DNA of 64,000 nucleotides from Cristatella mucedo (taxonomy: Eukaryota; Bryozoa; Phylactolaemata; Cristatellidae), in assembly GCA_009760855.2 (NCBI GenBank), contig WPIO01000016.1, positions 4,735,001 through 4,799,000 on the forward strand, written 5' to 3'. The notes beneath the pieces are model-generated. The model saw nothing but the letters and a program-made list of their open reading frames with translations. It searched no databases and was not told where the DNA came from. A program made the position numbers and the translations under genes. Of the stretch, positions 23,331 to 35,679 are shown piece by piece (positions within the stretch are counted from its first letter, which is position 1; the number at the start of each line of letters is the position of its first letter).

Positions 23331-23399
23331 GATCGAGCGTGATTAAACCACTGTGTATGCGGTTGCACGGGCTAGTCGTGAAAGCAGACCCACCATCCA

Positions 23400-26300
23400 T
23401 GTACCATTGAGGACCAAGATTCTATAATTACTAGCAGGGTCAAGGCTTCGAAGCTCGTCCGCGCCAGTCTATTCTCGTTAGCAAAGGTAATGCCTGTCCA
23501 GAAGGAAATGCGTTACTGTATTTATGAAATTACATTTTGAGGGACTTCAAACTTTCCAGCCAGCACTTGAAGCTGTCAGTGAGAGGGACGTTGAGGTTGC
23601 CTCAGTTGCACTGCTATCCTAGCTTCAAAGACAAATGAGCCTCCGAACTATAAAAATCATCCCACAGAAGATGTTTAGTCCATAAGTTCGCAGCTACTAA
23701 ATCGGTCCATCAAGCTGTAAATTTGATGTCCATACCAAGGGTCCGAAACAGCAAAGCGAGGCAACCGAATAGGGAAGTGGGATGAAGAAATAGTCATACC
23801 AACAAGATAAGACTTCTTGTCTTGTAGAGACTCAACAGGTAAAACAAATAGCGAGGCCGGTGAGGGTCTGGGGCAACACACACTACTAAATATTGATCTT
23901 TTATACACAGGATAATCTGTAAAAATTAAACCGCTACACAAAGACAGCATTTCATAACGCGACATGTGCGTTTTGAGCTTCCACGAAATTCCGGTCATCA
24001 GACTAGCAGATGCATGTGGGAGTCATTATTGAAATAAACACATTCTTCAAGTATGTTAGGCACTCAGAATGCTGTTTGGAATACAGTTAAGTGGGTTCAT
24101 AAATTCAAGTTAAATTACGTGCTATTACTCGAAACGGTTTGGGCTCTCTCAGCTGTACAAACAACTACCTAGTGGTTGAGCTACGATGCAGCTGTTTCTC
24201 AACTTTGTGTACACAAACGTAAGACTGCACTAGACTAGGTGTGGTGGGGAAGAGTAACTACCCAGCAAAAATCAGAAAAAGTGCCTACCTTCTCATGCGC
24301 ACTTATTAGATTTGTATTTACTTACTCCGAAACTGTGCAAGATATCACTAACCAACTGACATACTTCTTCAACAGGGTATTTAACGCACATAGAATGAGA
24401 TTTGGTAGTACTAATTCTGTAATCAATGCGAGCAATATTATTAGTAGCTCGATGCTAAGCACTGAGTAAAAGTAAGAACTGGCTTTATGAATAGTGCCCC
24501 ACGTGGCTGCTGCTTTGACCTCTGTGCGCCACTTAAGACGAGTAGACTGCACAGCTTAAGGAAAAGGAAGCAGCATGCAGAGAGGTTAGCCCAGCACCAT
24601 AACAGAAACACCGATTTGGCAGCAACAGCAAACTTTGGGTACGCAATACACTGATATTCAGATGTTGCCAATTGCTGATACTCTTATCAAAGAGATGTAC
24701 ACTGATTCGTTACGTCGGCGACACTTCGAGCAGCCTATGGCTACAGTACCAAGAGTTTACGGCGAATAATGAGTGCAGCGCACTTTGCATCAACTCGACC
24801 GTGCAGGCAGCGGAACTCTAGAGGCGGCACGCATGCACTAGAAGCAAGCCTAGAAATGCATTTGGTTGTCTGCGCAGGAAACAATTTTACGCCTTCTCAT
24901 CCCAATCAGAACGCTCAAGCAGAAAAGAGGCTGAAGCGTCGTTGCGGCTGCTTGAATAAGCAGGAATACGCCAGTTGAAAGCACACGATCGGCTCACTAA
25001 CGTACAGCCCAAAATTCTCTCTAGTTTCGTAGCACAACGTGGTCCACGGACAAAATGATTCAGCCGTCAAAGCGCTTTTGTGTGAGAGACTAATTTGAGC
25101 TCTTTTGATTCGCTAGGTTCAAGGTGGTTGAGTAGGAGATGAGCCAAGGCCTGATAAACACCAAGTTGTTATTCTGCATGTTATGTCGCAGCTAATCAAT
25201 AACGTGCAGCTTGGGCTGGCGTCCAAGCAATGACCCTTTCAAGGAAGAACATTTAATAGTCGCCATAGGTACAACCGTCGGTGCTGTCTCTGCTGGGAGG
25301 GGTTGCGTTGGAGTGCTCGGGGCTAACAGAGTTAGAAACGTAGGTCACATTGCGGGGGCCCACAGAGCGCACAAGATGCTGCTTGCACCGCTCTTTTGAA
25401 ATTCATTGCATGTTAAACGATTTCAGCAATGTCTAGAGAGCTATGTTTATGCTGAAAACTTGTACCGGCCGCATGACGTATCCGCGTCTCCCGTCCATGG
25501 CTCGCGAGCTAGCTTGAATCATGAGCTTGGCTGGCGACATGCATAAATGTGCTGCATGCCATTTTCCTTGTTCACAAAAATTACTTGTTCACTTAACTTC
25601 CGTTACATTTCATTATTCAACCTGAGTGTATAGATTATGTATGCAGAATGCACACAGTAAATCAACAAAAAATTACGAGAAATAATCGCGCTGCAGTACC
25701 TAGAGTGAGAGCAAACGCTTACCTATTGCTACGTCTATCTCAGCAGAAGCGCACGACATGTACATTATTATAAATATCCCATTTCACTTTTATCTTGAGC
25801 ATTTATCTAATAATATCTGCAAATTAATATTCGAGTAATGTAAATGTCATGCATGGACTTCATATTCAAAGCTGCAGCGGGAAGAGCTCGAATCTTACCT
25901 TTAGTCTCTATCTATTTTTAAATTAGCGAATGTGAGGCGTTCGCTTAGCTTTGACGGTTCAAAATGCATTGGGGTTCTTCTTCAGTCTCTTCCTATTCTT
26001 CGAATAAGTCGAGAATGCCGACGTTTCTGTTGACTTCAGATTCCACTGTTTTGATTCTTTTCGGTCTTCTTGTTTCATTTCAGATACCACTGTCTTGTTT
26101 CCGATCTTGATTGTTTATTATCGTTGTCTGCCAGCTATAGATACTTCGATATTACTCCTGCTTAGGTCTTGTTAGTTCGAAATTCATTGCCCATTAAAAC
26201 ATGTGGGTCCACAAAGTTGGGCGGAAAACACGGAATTTATACGAACATTTGCCTTCACCCGTGAAACGGAAAACTCCCATATGACTTTGAAAGGCAGGCC

Positions 26301-28470
26301 TCAGTGCCCGCCGACGTAAGCGGTAAGGCTGCCTCAAAGACTGCCACGTTTCTGGTTCATAATTAATGGAGCAAAATATTTGATGAAATAAAAAATAATA
26401 GCGTATGCGTTTATTTTTCATGTTTTTCTGATAAAAAAAACTGAAATCATATTGTATCAAATTCATCCGTCAGGACCGGTTCAACGTTGAGGGCGTGTAC
26501 AAACGTTGTGACACTTTAAAGTTATGTTCACTATAAAACATGTCCCTGTAATAAATTTGGCTTGCTCTTTTCCTGCGTGTTCATTTCTTACCAAGTACAG
26601 GTGTAGTACGGTTTCCGGTTGGTACGGCTCGCTGTGGTAGCTTTCAAAGACGCCAGCAAAGGTATTGACAGCAATTTCTTGAAAGTGCCAGTAATCTGTT
26701 TGCAAACTGTTTTAAGTGGACAAACTGCAAATGTGTAGCATTTTAATGGTCATTTCAAGTAAGAGAGAAAAACTTGATACTGCACGTGCAAATGAGTAAA
26801 TCTTCTCCCTCTGCTCATTACGGATGTACTGCAGCCAATTTACGGCGGTGTACATTTCACTGGGAAATAAATGCACACATGACGTCAATGGTTAGGACGG
26901 GCTTGCGGATTAACTAAGTAACTCACTCAAAGACCTCGCTTTCAATGGGATTATATATTAACGGCGATGGTGGCCTCACCTCAATGCACAGTTGAGGCGC
27001 ATTGCGTTTATTCGTATTGGACAGCCAGTGCGAAAGGCTTTGTGTAAGTAGCAGCGCTAAAGGCATCGCATAAGTAGCCGCACGCAAAGCCACTGCATTT
27101 TACATGCGGTCTATCCAGAGGATATCTGACATATATGAACGTCCACTCTCATTGGACCTTGGTTAAGATTGCCCCCGGCATCCCCTCAACCTAATTGCGA
27201 TGCTTTCACGTAGCGTGCAGAACTTCATGCCAGGGCCGCATTTTATAGAGAACACAAGGATACCGTGGACCTGGCGAGGGATCGAAATTCAATATGGCCA
27301 GCATTTAGTTTTGTCATTAGAAGCCCTCGCGCCGTGATTACGACGCCATAGCAATGGAGCAAGAACACTTATCCTGCTAAAGTCGAGCCGTCGGCACGAC
27401 AAGAATTGCGCGTCACCATGTGTCACTGGGCGATCGCACTTCCTTCTATGCGAGCTGATAGTGGCCGGGAGCGAAGCCTTCAATTCACCGCAGATCGCCA
27501 TTAGCGTTGGCTGTGCGGTAGCCAAATATTGATCGCTATGATGTCACAGTTGCCACTCGTCTTCGGGGTCAGAATCGAGACCTGCACAGTTAGACAGGAT
27601 AGCTGCTGTCGGAGTAACTTCGGCCACGCCGGCAGTATCAACCGAATTCTAATTGGTGAGCAAGTATTTTGCAAGTGAAACAATATCCGCGCCTTCGATC
27701 CACTCAAAATCAGATCGAATTTTGCAAAGCTAAGCTCCAAAGAAAACTGCCACATTAAAGTTATTACAATAGACAATCGCTTAGCGGGCCTGGGGAGCCG
27801 AACGTCATACTAAGTAAGCACTTTGAGCAAGGCAAGATGGAAGTTCGTCCGTTACCAATTCTAACATGCCCAATTTCCACAGGCAAGAGCCCAAAAGCTG
27901 CAAAACCTTCACCGACGGACTGAGACTGCTAGGAACACGTGGGCATTCTATCGGCTTCGGTTTAAATTCCGCTGCTTCTGGCCAGAACTTGATAGCATTC
28001 TGCGGCATCAGCTCTTTAAGTCACGGGAGAAGTCGAAAAGTGACGAGTGTCACAGAGACTCGGAGAGCAGTCGAAAGGTAACTAGTAGAACACCAAATTC
28101 GCGAGTGGCAACACCGCAACAGCCACAGGTGGTTAAGTGACAGACGGCACAAAATTTGAAGGACATCGAACGTAGGCGTAGCTGGACAGGGAGGACTACC
28201 AACTGATAATGGGATCTATCTGGAGACTACGATTGAGTAACGGATTGGCTTCATTGATCCATGGTCGGTTTGGGAAACCGAATGTCTTGTATTGCCAGAT
28301 GGCAGCCGCGACGTTGTCATTTAATACAGTGCCTTTCTTCAGCGGGAATTCTTACGGCCAGCAGATGGTCTGGCAGCCATGAAGAATCCTTTTCCTTTTC
28401 GGGCTCTCGCATCGGTTGCTCGCAAAAAGATGTCGCTCAAAAATTGCTCGTCAGATCCACGACTAGGAGT
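23400..28470. other. Mostly unassigned 5-kb stretch
   Basis: AT-rich to mixed sequence. The best open frame is 23675-23998 on the minus strand (107 aa, ATG start, mixed composition, three Cys), with no recognisable domain and no supporting promoter or splice evidence. Nothing else here can be supported as a gene, repeat family or RNA. Confidence 0.35.
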
Positions 28471-28481
28471 GACAGACGTAT

Positions 28482-28662
28482 AATAAATAAATAAATCCTA
28501 GCTGATTACACAGCCTCTTTTGTATAGCAACAGAAGAGCCTTTACGGCTATCACCTCCGCTTACAGTGGCGATAAAGGATCTCCCCACCGTAGGAATCGA
28601 ACCCACGGACTCGGGACCAAGCCCGTGAAAGCAACAGCCTTACCCAGTGCGCAATCACGGCT
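28482..28662 (-). mobile_element. SINE-1, full-length copy with target-site duplication
   Basis: Reverse orientation. An (AATA)n tail at 28482-28497, body CTAGCTGATTACACAGCC, TTGTATAGCAACAGAAGAG and CCTTTACGGCTATC, B box complement GGAATCGAACCCAC, A box region GCCTTACCCAG, and head end CAATCACGGCT. The flanks CAGACGTAT (28473-28481) and CAGACGTAT (28663-28671) are identical, a 9-bp target-site duplication. It fixes both ends of the family: it starts at GAGCCGTGATTG-like sequence and ends in an A/T-rich tail, implying LINE machinery. Confidence 0.9.
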
Positions 28663-29286
28663 CAGACGTATCGACGAAGTGGCAGCAAGGTAATAGACAC
28701 TATAACGTGATGCGATCCGTTAACCAGATCGATTCACATGGGTAGTCCTTCGTTCGCATCGCATGGTTCCGAATGAACAAATGCGGTTCGGAGCACGATG
28801 CTGCCAAGCGAACGATTGCAGAGAGCGAGACGCTGCCGCGGCCACAATAGAGAATCCACGGCTAGCGCTCGATGGATGTTTATTATGGATGTCGATGTCG
28901 ACGGATGCTGCTGCCAATGTTGATGCAAAATTTGATAGTGGATGTTGATGCCGACCAATGACGCACTCGATGAAAAGAACGACCTTTGGGTCGAATGCAA
29001 TTGCGCTCGTCTTCGTAACAATTTGGCGTTGCTGTGATGCTTTTTCTGTGTGCGGTCACGCTCGTGTGATTTGGCGTGCGGCGACGCGATTGGGCATTTG
29101 CTAGCCACTTTTAAAATAATTCATAGGTCAGCGACGAAAACCATCCAACCCATTGCATGCAGTGTCCGGCGTGCGAAGATCTTGTCAGGATTCGTGATCT
29201 ACCTATTTTTGCACGTCAAAACATTGACCTACGTTCGCCTGACAGCTTAAAAGTAAACGAACGACTTGATGCTGCCGCCATCGCTC

Positions 29287-29292
29287 TTTATT
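29287..29292 (-). terminator. Poly(A) signal of gene I
   Basis: AATAAA on the minus strand, 229 bp after the gene I stop codon. It lies at nearly the same distance as the signal of gene II (about 244 bp), which supports both gene ends. Confidence 0.6.
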
Positions 29293-29520
29293 TCAAGAAG
29301 TCACACAGCACACCAAGGGGAATCGAAGGGCTAGGTCGAGCAAAAGCAATCCGGAGAGACACACGCACAGCACACATATAATCAGCAGCTCGCAGACAGA
29401 ATTAGCGCGCCTTTCAGCAGCACTTTCCAGCGGCGGCCCCGAGGGGATTGCTCGACTGCAGTCGACGCTCGCGGCAATCGACTCGCTCCGCGATGGCGGC
29501 CAGCAGGACGCCACGGATCC

Positions 29521-30439
29521 CTACACGATAACGTTCTTCTCTTCGGAAGTGGCGGCAGCGGCGAAGCATTCGTCGACCCTCTTGCGAACGCACGGTGAGC
29601 ACCACAGCGTCCAGCCGGCCGACGACAGGAAAGCGCCAGCCAGCAGGACAACCCACTTCCATTCGCCGTCAAGTGCCTCGATGATTTCCGCTTCAAAGGG
29701 GCTGACCGGCGGCGGCGGCAGGGCCACCTCCAAAACCACGGTGGCGCCGACCGCTGCCACCGCCGATGCCGTCACCACTCCGTCAAACTTCGCATCGTTG
29801 GCCGGCTTGACCATACCTGCGCGAAGCGAGGCGAGCGAGCGCTAGCTAGCGTCGCGTCGGACTGCAGCGGACTGGCATTAGCGGCGGCCGGTCGGTCGCT
29901 GCCGCTTGGCGCTTTCGCACTCGTCGCCACGCCTTAAGAGATTTTCCGGCAGGGTAACGACTTTGCGCCATTGTCAGGAGGACAATGCCCAAGAATAGTC
30001 CACCGACGCGGAGCCTAGTACCGGCGTCGCTTCGTTGGCAACCGACTGCCCCAGGGGGGGACCCCGAGACGGGAGAACGACGCCTAACCGGCGTCGACCT
30101 AGATGCGCAACGTTGCGGAAAAAGCTGCGCCGAAATACTTCTCGGGCGCGGTGCCGCCCGCCGCCTGCCGCGCGCGGCGAATTTGGCACCCAGCAATTAA
30201 TTGGCGCCGCGTGGCATGTGCAAACGCGGCGAAATGTCACTGCCCCGTACGCGCGAATCATCGCTGCGCTGCTAGATACGCGGTGGCGAAGTTTCCGCCA
30301 GCCGCGCTCAGCTCATCTCGCTAGTCGCCCTCCTCGCGGACGCACTGCGCGCTTGAGCTCTCGGCGCTAGCGCTCGCGGAAAATGTGCAGTCAAAGCCGA
30401 GCCTCGTCCGTCCTCGGCATTGGAGAGAGTCACGGCATT

Positions 30440-30487
<48 letters not shown>

Positions 30488-30837
30488 CGAGAGAGAGGGA
30501 GATGAAGGAGCAAGAAAGCGGCCCGAATCAAGGCGATCGGGCTCCAAGTTTTTCTTCGCAGTTCGCTTTCTCCGTCGAAATGCTCGTCTGGTTAGCGTCG
30601 AATGCGGCTCCGACGGATCGCCGGCTCGCGACGGGCCGGCGCTGCTCCTGCGTACGCGAGCGAACGAGTGACGGAGCGCGCGCCAGCTTGCTCACCCGAC
30701 GTCAAGTTTTCGATTTTCTCAAGGTAGTCATAGTACGCCGAGCGTTTCTGCGACCAGAACATTGCAGTCGTAAATGCTGCCGTGACCATGGCAAAGAAGA
30801 GGAAAATCGACATCACGCCCCAAGCCTTGTCCGCCAT
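29521..30837 (-). CDS. Gene I: small membrane protein, two exons, unknown family
   Basis: I do not recognise this gene. Proposed exons (coding part) are 30837-30696 and 29816-29521, joined over an 879-bp intron with GT (GTGAGC) and AG (GCGCAG) ends. The splice is in phase 1 and gives 145 aa. The ATG has purine at -3 and G at +4 and lies 60 bp after a TATA box. Residues 7-28 are strongly hydrophobic (signal peptide or anchor). N-L-T at 44-46 is a possible N-glycosylation site. Exon 2 encodes two more hydrophobic segments (about 60-80 and 102-119) separated by P-P-P-P and an acidic stretch. C-S-P-C follows at 120-123, then a basic patch and a hydrophilic tail ending N-V-I-V. The last membrane block matches gene II at 10 of 21 positions without gaps. 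The intron holds a CT tract. The splice sites are inferred. If the intron is wrong, exon 2 alone could start at Met 49. Confidence 0.6.
30441..30479. repeat. (GA)n microsatellite in the gene I intron
   Basis: Pure GA run of about 39 bp, followed by impure GA sequence to 30505. On the coding strand it is a CT tract starting about 190 bp after the splice donor. Confidence 0.9.
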
Positions 30838-30889
30838 CTTTCTCTGCTCGTGCCGAATGCGAGAGTGCTCGGCAGCGGGCCGGAGCCGC

Positions 30890-30897
30890 TTTATATA
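30890..30897 (-). promoter_or_regulatory. TATA box of gene I
   Basis: TATATAAA on the minus strand, 60 bp before the ATG. A start site about 30 bp downstream would give a 5' UTR of only about 30 bases. CCGGCT lies just upstream of the box, as it does at gene II. Confidence 0.65.
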
Positions 30898-30934
30898 GCA
30901 AAGCCGGGTGCGTGCGTCAGAACAGCGTAGGGTG

Positions 30935-30960
30935 GCCGGATTTAGCCGGTTTAATCCGGC
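30935..30960. promoter_or_regulatory. 26-bp near-palindrome upstream of gene I TATA box
   Basis: GCCGGATT and AATCCGGC form perfect 8-bp outer arms. Including the inner bases, 11 of 13 pairs match around a central CCGG. It sits 38 bp upstream of the TATA box, a natural place for a dimeric activator or repressor. The binding factor is unknown. Confidence 0.4.
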
Positions 30961-31715
30961 GTAGGCCACGCGCTCAGCTCGTGCTCACGTGAAGGTGGGG
31001 TGACCTATACGGCGACGACGCTGGCGCCGCCCTGCGTTGCTGAGGAACGGCCCAGTGTGCGTCTGCGCTCAGTAGATCAGTTGGACGGCGCCGTTCGCTC
31101 TAATTTAGGATTTAATCTAGCAATCGCAGCTGCTGAGCTGAACCTCGGCCGACGCTACCGGACGTCGCAGGACGGCGGCCGGCGTTCCGTAGACATCCGC
31201 AAGCGAACGCTGGGGTCAGGGTGATTGCGCCGGGGCGCTATTCGCGCGCCGGCGTGGCGGCCTACTGGCCAGCAGCTGACGCCGCCACGGTGGCGACGGC
31301 ATCGCATTTTCTGCTCCGCGCTAAAAACCACCGCGTTCCATTTGGCGCTCTCGGCGGTGACTGGTCGTGCTCGCTGCGCGCTGCCTCCGAGAATTGCTGC
31401 CGTGGAGTCACGTCCACCGGTCGTCGGACCTTTCGGCGCGTCTGTTCTGCGGCTGCGATGACTGCAAGCTGGCTGCGCGTATCGTAGCGCTCTCGCATCG
31501 GGCCAGCTCGAACGAGCTATACATCAGAATCGTGCACTATTCGTCACAGTCGCACGAGAGAACAGCGTTTCAACAACAGCACAGTTCCGCTTGCATTTCG
31601 CATTGCGTCCGCGCTCTCACACGCTCGGTGCTCGTCTACGTTTGGCCCCCTGCTTCACAATGATAAGCACTAATGGACGGAACGCACGAAGATACGCATC
31701 ACAAAATCCTGTGCT

Positions 31716-31740
31716 AGAGAGAGAGAGAGAGAGAGAGAGA
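31716..31740. repeat. (GA)n microsatellite
   Basis: GA run of 25 bp, followed by GA-rich impure sequence to about 31815. Lies upstream of gene I at the edge of the CpG island. Confidence 0.85.
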
Positions 31741-31985
31741 AAGTGTGAGAGACAGACAGACAAAAAGATAGACAGAGTGAGAGAGTGGCAGAGAAATGGA
31801 GAGAGTGAGATCAGTGCAAGCATGGAATTGTTCTCGCAGTCTCCAAGTTCCGTATTCGGCATTAGCTACGCGTGGGAGTGGTCACTGTCGTACACTCTCT
31901 GTTAGAGCAATGTTCCAGTGGAAGTAAGAGTAACTAGTAGGTGACTCGTCGAAGTACTAGTTTACTCGAGGAGACTTGGGGATAG

Positions 31986-32397
31986 TTGCTGTTGCCATGG
32001 GGTTAAAGGCGTCCCACACTTGGTGCTGCTATGGGGCTCAAGGCGTCCCGCACTAGCTGTTGCTATAGGGCTACAGGCGTCCCGCGCAAGCTGTTGCTAT
32101 AGGGCTAAAGGCGTCCCTCACTAGCTGTTGCTATAGGGCTAAAGGCATACCGTACTTGGTGCTGCTATGGGGCTAAAGGCGTCCCGCACTAGCTGTTGCT
32201 ATAGGGCTACAGGCGTCCCGCACTAGCTGTTGCTATAGGGCTACAGGCGTCACGCACAAGCTGTTACTATAGGGCTAAAGGCATCCCGCACTAGCTGTTG
32301 TTATAGGGCTAAAGGCGTCCCGCACTTGGTGGTGCTATAGAGCTAAAGGCGTCCCGCATTAGCTGTTGCTATAGGGCTAAAGGCGCCCCGCATTCTA
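31986..32397. repeat. 34-bp minisatellite, 12 units, with higher-order variants
   Basis: Twelve head-to-tail copies of a 34-bp unit built from GCTGTTGCTATAGGGCTAAA and GGCGTCCCGCACTA. Most units end CACTA; three end CACTTGGT, at 32021, 32157 and 32327. These are spaced exactly 136 and 170 bp apart (4 and 5 units), so the array grew by copying blocks of several units. No spacers are unique, so it is not a CRISPR array. The right end falls into a GCATTCTATAGCGGG word that looks like a broken unit. Confidence 0.95.
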
Positions 32398-32399
32398 TA

Positions 32400-33690
32400 G
32401 CGGGTCTAACGAAGCATAGCCGTGCTTTCCAGTTGCTAGCGGAGACGGTCTTTAGGGTGCACACGTCAGAAGCTTCTGGATAGCATGGGCTGTACGGTCG
32501 ATTGGCAGCCCAACTGTCCGAACAAAATGCTCAAACAGAATCCTCCAAGGGTGAAGTTAGAAGCAGGCGTTGCTACGCAGTTTAGGGCGGCTATAGTCAG
32601 GATAGTGTCTACCATAAACGTTAAATGGCAGCTGTCAAAGACTATTGAAAGACTGAGCGAATTGAAGGACTAAATTTGGTACGCTCGATTTGGCGGCTCT
32701 CAATTTACGCTCGTCTAAAATCTAAATCGGAGATCCGGCTGCACGTATCGTGCGGCGCGAGCCATACATGACGAGCGCTATTTTAGGAGAAATCGGTAAA
32801 AGCCGCAGTAAGCAATCGTCGCTAGCGTCCTCTCATTTGCTTAGTATTGTTCGAAAAAATGCCGTTCCTTACTCATCGCTGCAGCTCTTAAAACGTCTGC
32901 TAAGCATGAGCCTACACTCTGGACTCCCAAGTTCGCACTAGAAAATGCACTTTGCCTATAGGACAAGATGGAATGACGACAAGGGATAGCTTACACTTGG
33001 CGAACCGTATTTCAGGAGCGTAGGCGTACGTTTAATGCAAATTGTGAGCTCGTCTGCACTCGCACATGCACGCTCGTGTTGCACTCACATGCGTGCGGGC
33101 GAACTTGTCCTCGCTCTGCATTTGCGTACTGGTGCTTTAATTTGGGGTACATATACGTGGGTGTAGAATGAGCCTTTCTCTGTTGAGCTGAGAAGGGCAG
33201 CGTTGTTTATGGGTAGAATGCCCTCCGGAGCACTTCAAGCTTTTTCAAAAATTGCTAAGCAGGACGGCGCGGCTAATCCGAAGTTCAAAGAACGGCCCAA
33301 AGGCTTGACGTGTTCGGTTTAGGCATCAGGCAGAGGCGTGAAAGTGCCATATCCGCGAATAAATTTAGGCTCACGTGGCGCGCCAAATACCAGCGGTAGG
33401 AGCCCAAAATTCCTGCAGCTCTAGCTTCTGCCTTATAGCGACGTCAGCTGACGCAAGCCTCCGTCGGCTTTTAAGGGGCAGTAGAACCGCTAATTGGGGT
33501 TGGGTAGCTTGAAGTAGGGCGCCATAACGTGCGCCAATGCTTTTTTTTTACGCCAGCACGGTCGGTGGTACTCTTGAATCCTGCAGAGCAGTAGTCTCGA
33601 GCTGAAGTCTTAATATGACTCATTAATAGGGTCTTCAAAGCATAGCACGTTTTGTCAGCTATAGCACACATTGAAATTCATCCCAGAAAG
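32400..33690. other. No feature recognised
   Basis: Mixed sequence. Frames of 62-66 aa have no recognisable domain. A short run of TGCACTCGCACATGCACGC words near 33055-33110 resembles the CA-type repeats. Confidence 0.35.
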
Positions 33691-33699
33691 AGAGACGCA

Positions 33700-33737
<38 letters not shown>
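33700..33737. repeat. (CA)n microsatellite
   Basis: Pure CA run of about 37 bp. It marks the left edge of the CA-rich domain that extends to 37640. Confidence 0.9.
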
Positions 33738-33739
<2 letters not shown>

Positions 33740-33740
<1 letters not shown>

Positions 33741-34145
33741 CAAAGGACGAACAAAGCTAGTCGGAGGCAGAAAGAAGCAGACCAAGAGATAAAATCGGTC
33801 GCAAAATGATGAATAGACAGACTACTGCTAATGGACAGAGAGCCTGCAAAGGGATAGAGGAGCTGAGACACCGCGAGATACCGAGATAAAGAGAGCTGAC
33901 CAACTATGAAAGACGGAGAGACGGACGAATACGGGGACCGACAGCGAAAGACAGAGAGATACAGACACACCGGCGGAGATGGCGATCTAGGGAATTCGAG
34001 CCGAGCACAGAGGGATATTGAAATGCAAAGAATGACTGAGAGAATAGAAGTCTGTAAGACATATAGATTGCCGTTAAAGGCAAACAGAGGGAGTCAGTCA
34101 CGAGAATTCAGTCGGGGGATGAAGTCGAGAGGAACGAGAGAAGCG
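33740..34145. repeat. Purine-rich low-complexity tract
   Basis: The plus strand is rich in GAGA, GACGGAGAG and GAAAGACAGAGAG words without an exact period. Probably a decayed GA/GACA simple repeat. The 103-aa minus-strand ORF over it is an artefact. Confidence 0.45.
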
Positions 34146-34479
34146 TGAAGCAACAGCAGAATATCCTGATCGCTGAAGCGCTGATATCCCTATCGCTGAA
34201 TATTCAACGCCGAACGCTTACACGGTCCAAGCAGTCACATCCCGTACCTCATGTGCCTAGTGCGACGGTCAATGCCTTAATATATAATCTCCTAAAATGG
34301 AGCAACTATTGCGTGTGAGCATTCATTTGTGATCCTGTAATTAGTGCTCAACGAAACAGTGGAAGGTAGTCCACCCATCAACTGCCGATTGGTCCCATCA
34401 GATGAGACATAAAATTGCAAAACGGCAGTGAACAAATATTGACATTTTTAGCACAGCTAAAACCCGTAATGGATTGCGT

Positions 34480-35065
<586 letters not shown>

Positions 35066-35074
35066 ATAAAAAAA

Positions 35075-35242
35075 GCTAGCTGATTTAACAGCCTCTTTTT
35101 GTATAGCGACAGAAGAGCCTTTACGGCTATTACCACCGCTTGTAGTGGCGATAATGGATCGCCCACTGCAGGATTCGAGCCCACGACCTCGGGGCCGAGG
35201 TCGTGAAAAGCAACCGCCTTACCTAGTGAGCCATTACGGCTC
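35075..35242 (-). mobile_element. SINE-1 copy inserted in CA-rich domain
   Basis: Reverse orientation, well preserved. CTAGCTGATTTAACAGCC, TTGTATAGCGACAGAAGAG, CCTTTACGGC, B box complement GGATTCGAGCCCACGACC, A box region CGCCTTACCTAG and head end CCATTACGGCTC. An A-rich stretch (35066-35074) is the tail. CA-rich sequence lies on both sides. I could not find a clear target duplication. Confidence 0.9.
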
Positions 35243-35249
35243 ACTAGCA

Positions 35250-35525
35250 ACCTATCCAAACACATAATACCAAACTCACGCACCAAATACATACACACAT
35301 ACACACGTCATACACTGACGCACTCGTGAATGCTATAGAAGACACACATACCCACAACACACTGAAACATAGACACAAATTAAGGCACACACAACCATAC
35401 ACGCAATACACATGTGCTTTAGAACGAACGGAATGCAGGCACACACACATAAGCATGCACGCAGGCACCAACGTGCACACAGAAAAACGCAAACTCCCAG
35501 CATACATACCTACACACACCTGTAG
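35250..35525. repeat. CA-rich domain, middle part
   Basis: Impure CACA-type repeat continuing after the SINE, with ACACACATAC and GCACACACAC words. Confidence 0.65.
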
Positions 35526-35679
35526 TAATAAATTCACTTACTTTTACTGCCGAAAAACCCACCATTTTAGGTCACTATCTTATTTGGCTGAAGCCAACTG
35601 ATCACATCTAGTCCCCCACCAGGCTAAGCATAGCAACAGTCGCTTTCCGGAGTCCTATCGCTTACCTTCACCTAGTATG

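Larger units (their letters stand above)
28980..31660. other. CpG-rich island 1
   Basis: GC- and CpG-rich block that stands out from the AT-rich surroundings. It contains gene I and its promoter, and extends about 700 bp upstream of the TATA box. Long frames on all strands are a consequence of the base composition. Confidence 0.7.

Noticed and set aside
23675-23998. 107-aa minus-strand ORF as a gene
   Set aside because: Has an ATG and mixed composition but no recognisable domain, promoter, splice site or poly(A) signal. Length is within chance for 64 kb.
26880-26887. TGACGTCA full CRE site
   Set aside because: An isolated 8-base match with no gene or promoter nearby; expected by chance in a region of this size.
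29846-30261. 116- and 95-aa minus-strand ORFs within the gene I intron as an extra exon
   Set aside because: One begins at TTG, both are Arg-rich and composition-driven, and the phase-1 join of the two chosen exons works without them.
31986-32397. CRISPR-like array
   Set aside because: Units are contiguous 34-bp tandem copies with no unique spacers, in a eukaryotic context.
35075-35242. tRNA gene at the B box in SINE copies
   Set aside because: A and B boxes are present, but the cloverleaf is not kept and a common non-tRNA body follows in seven copies, so these are SINEs.
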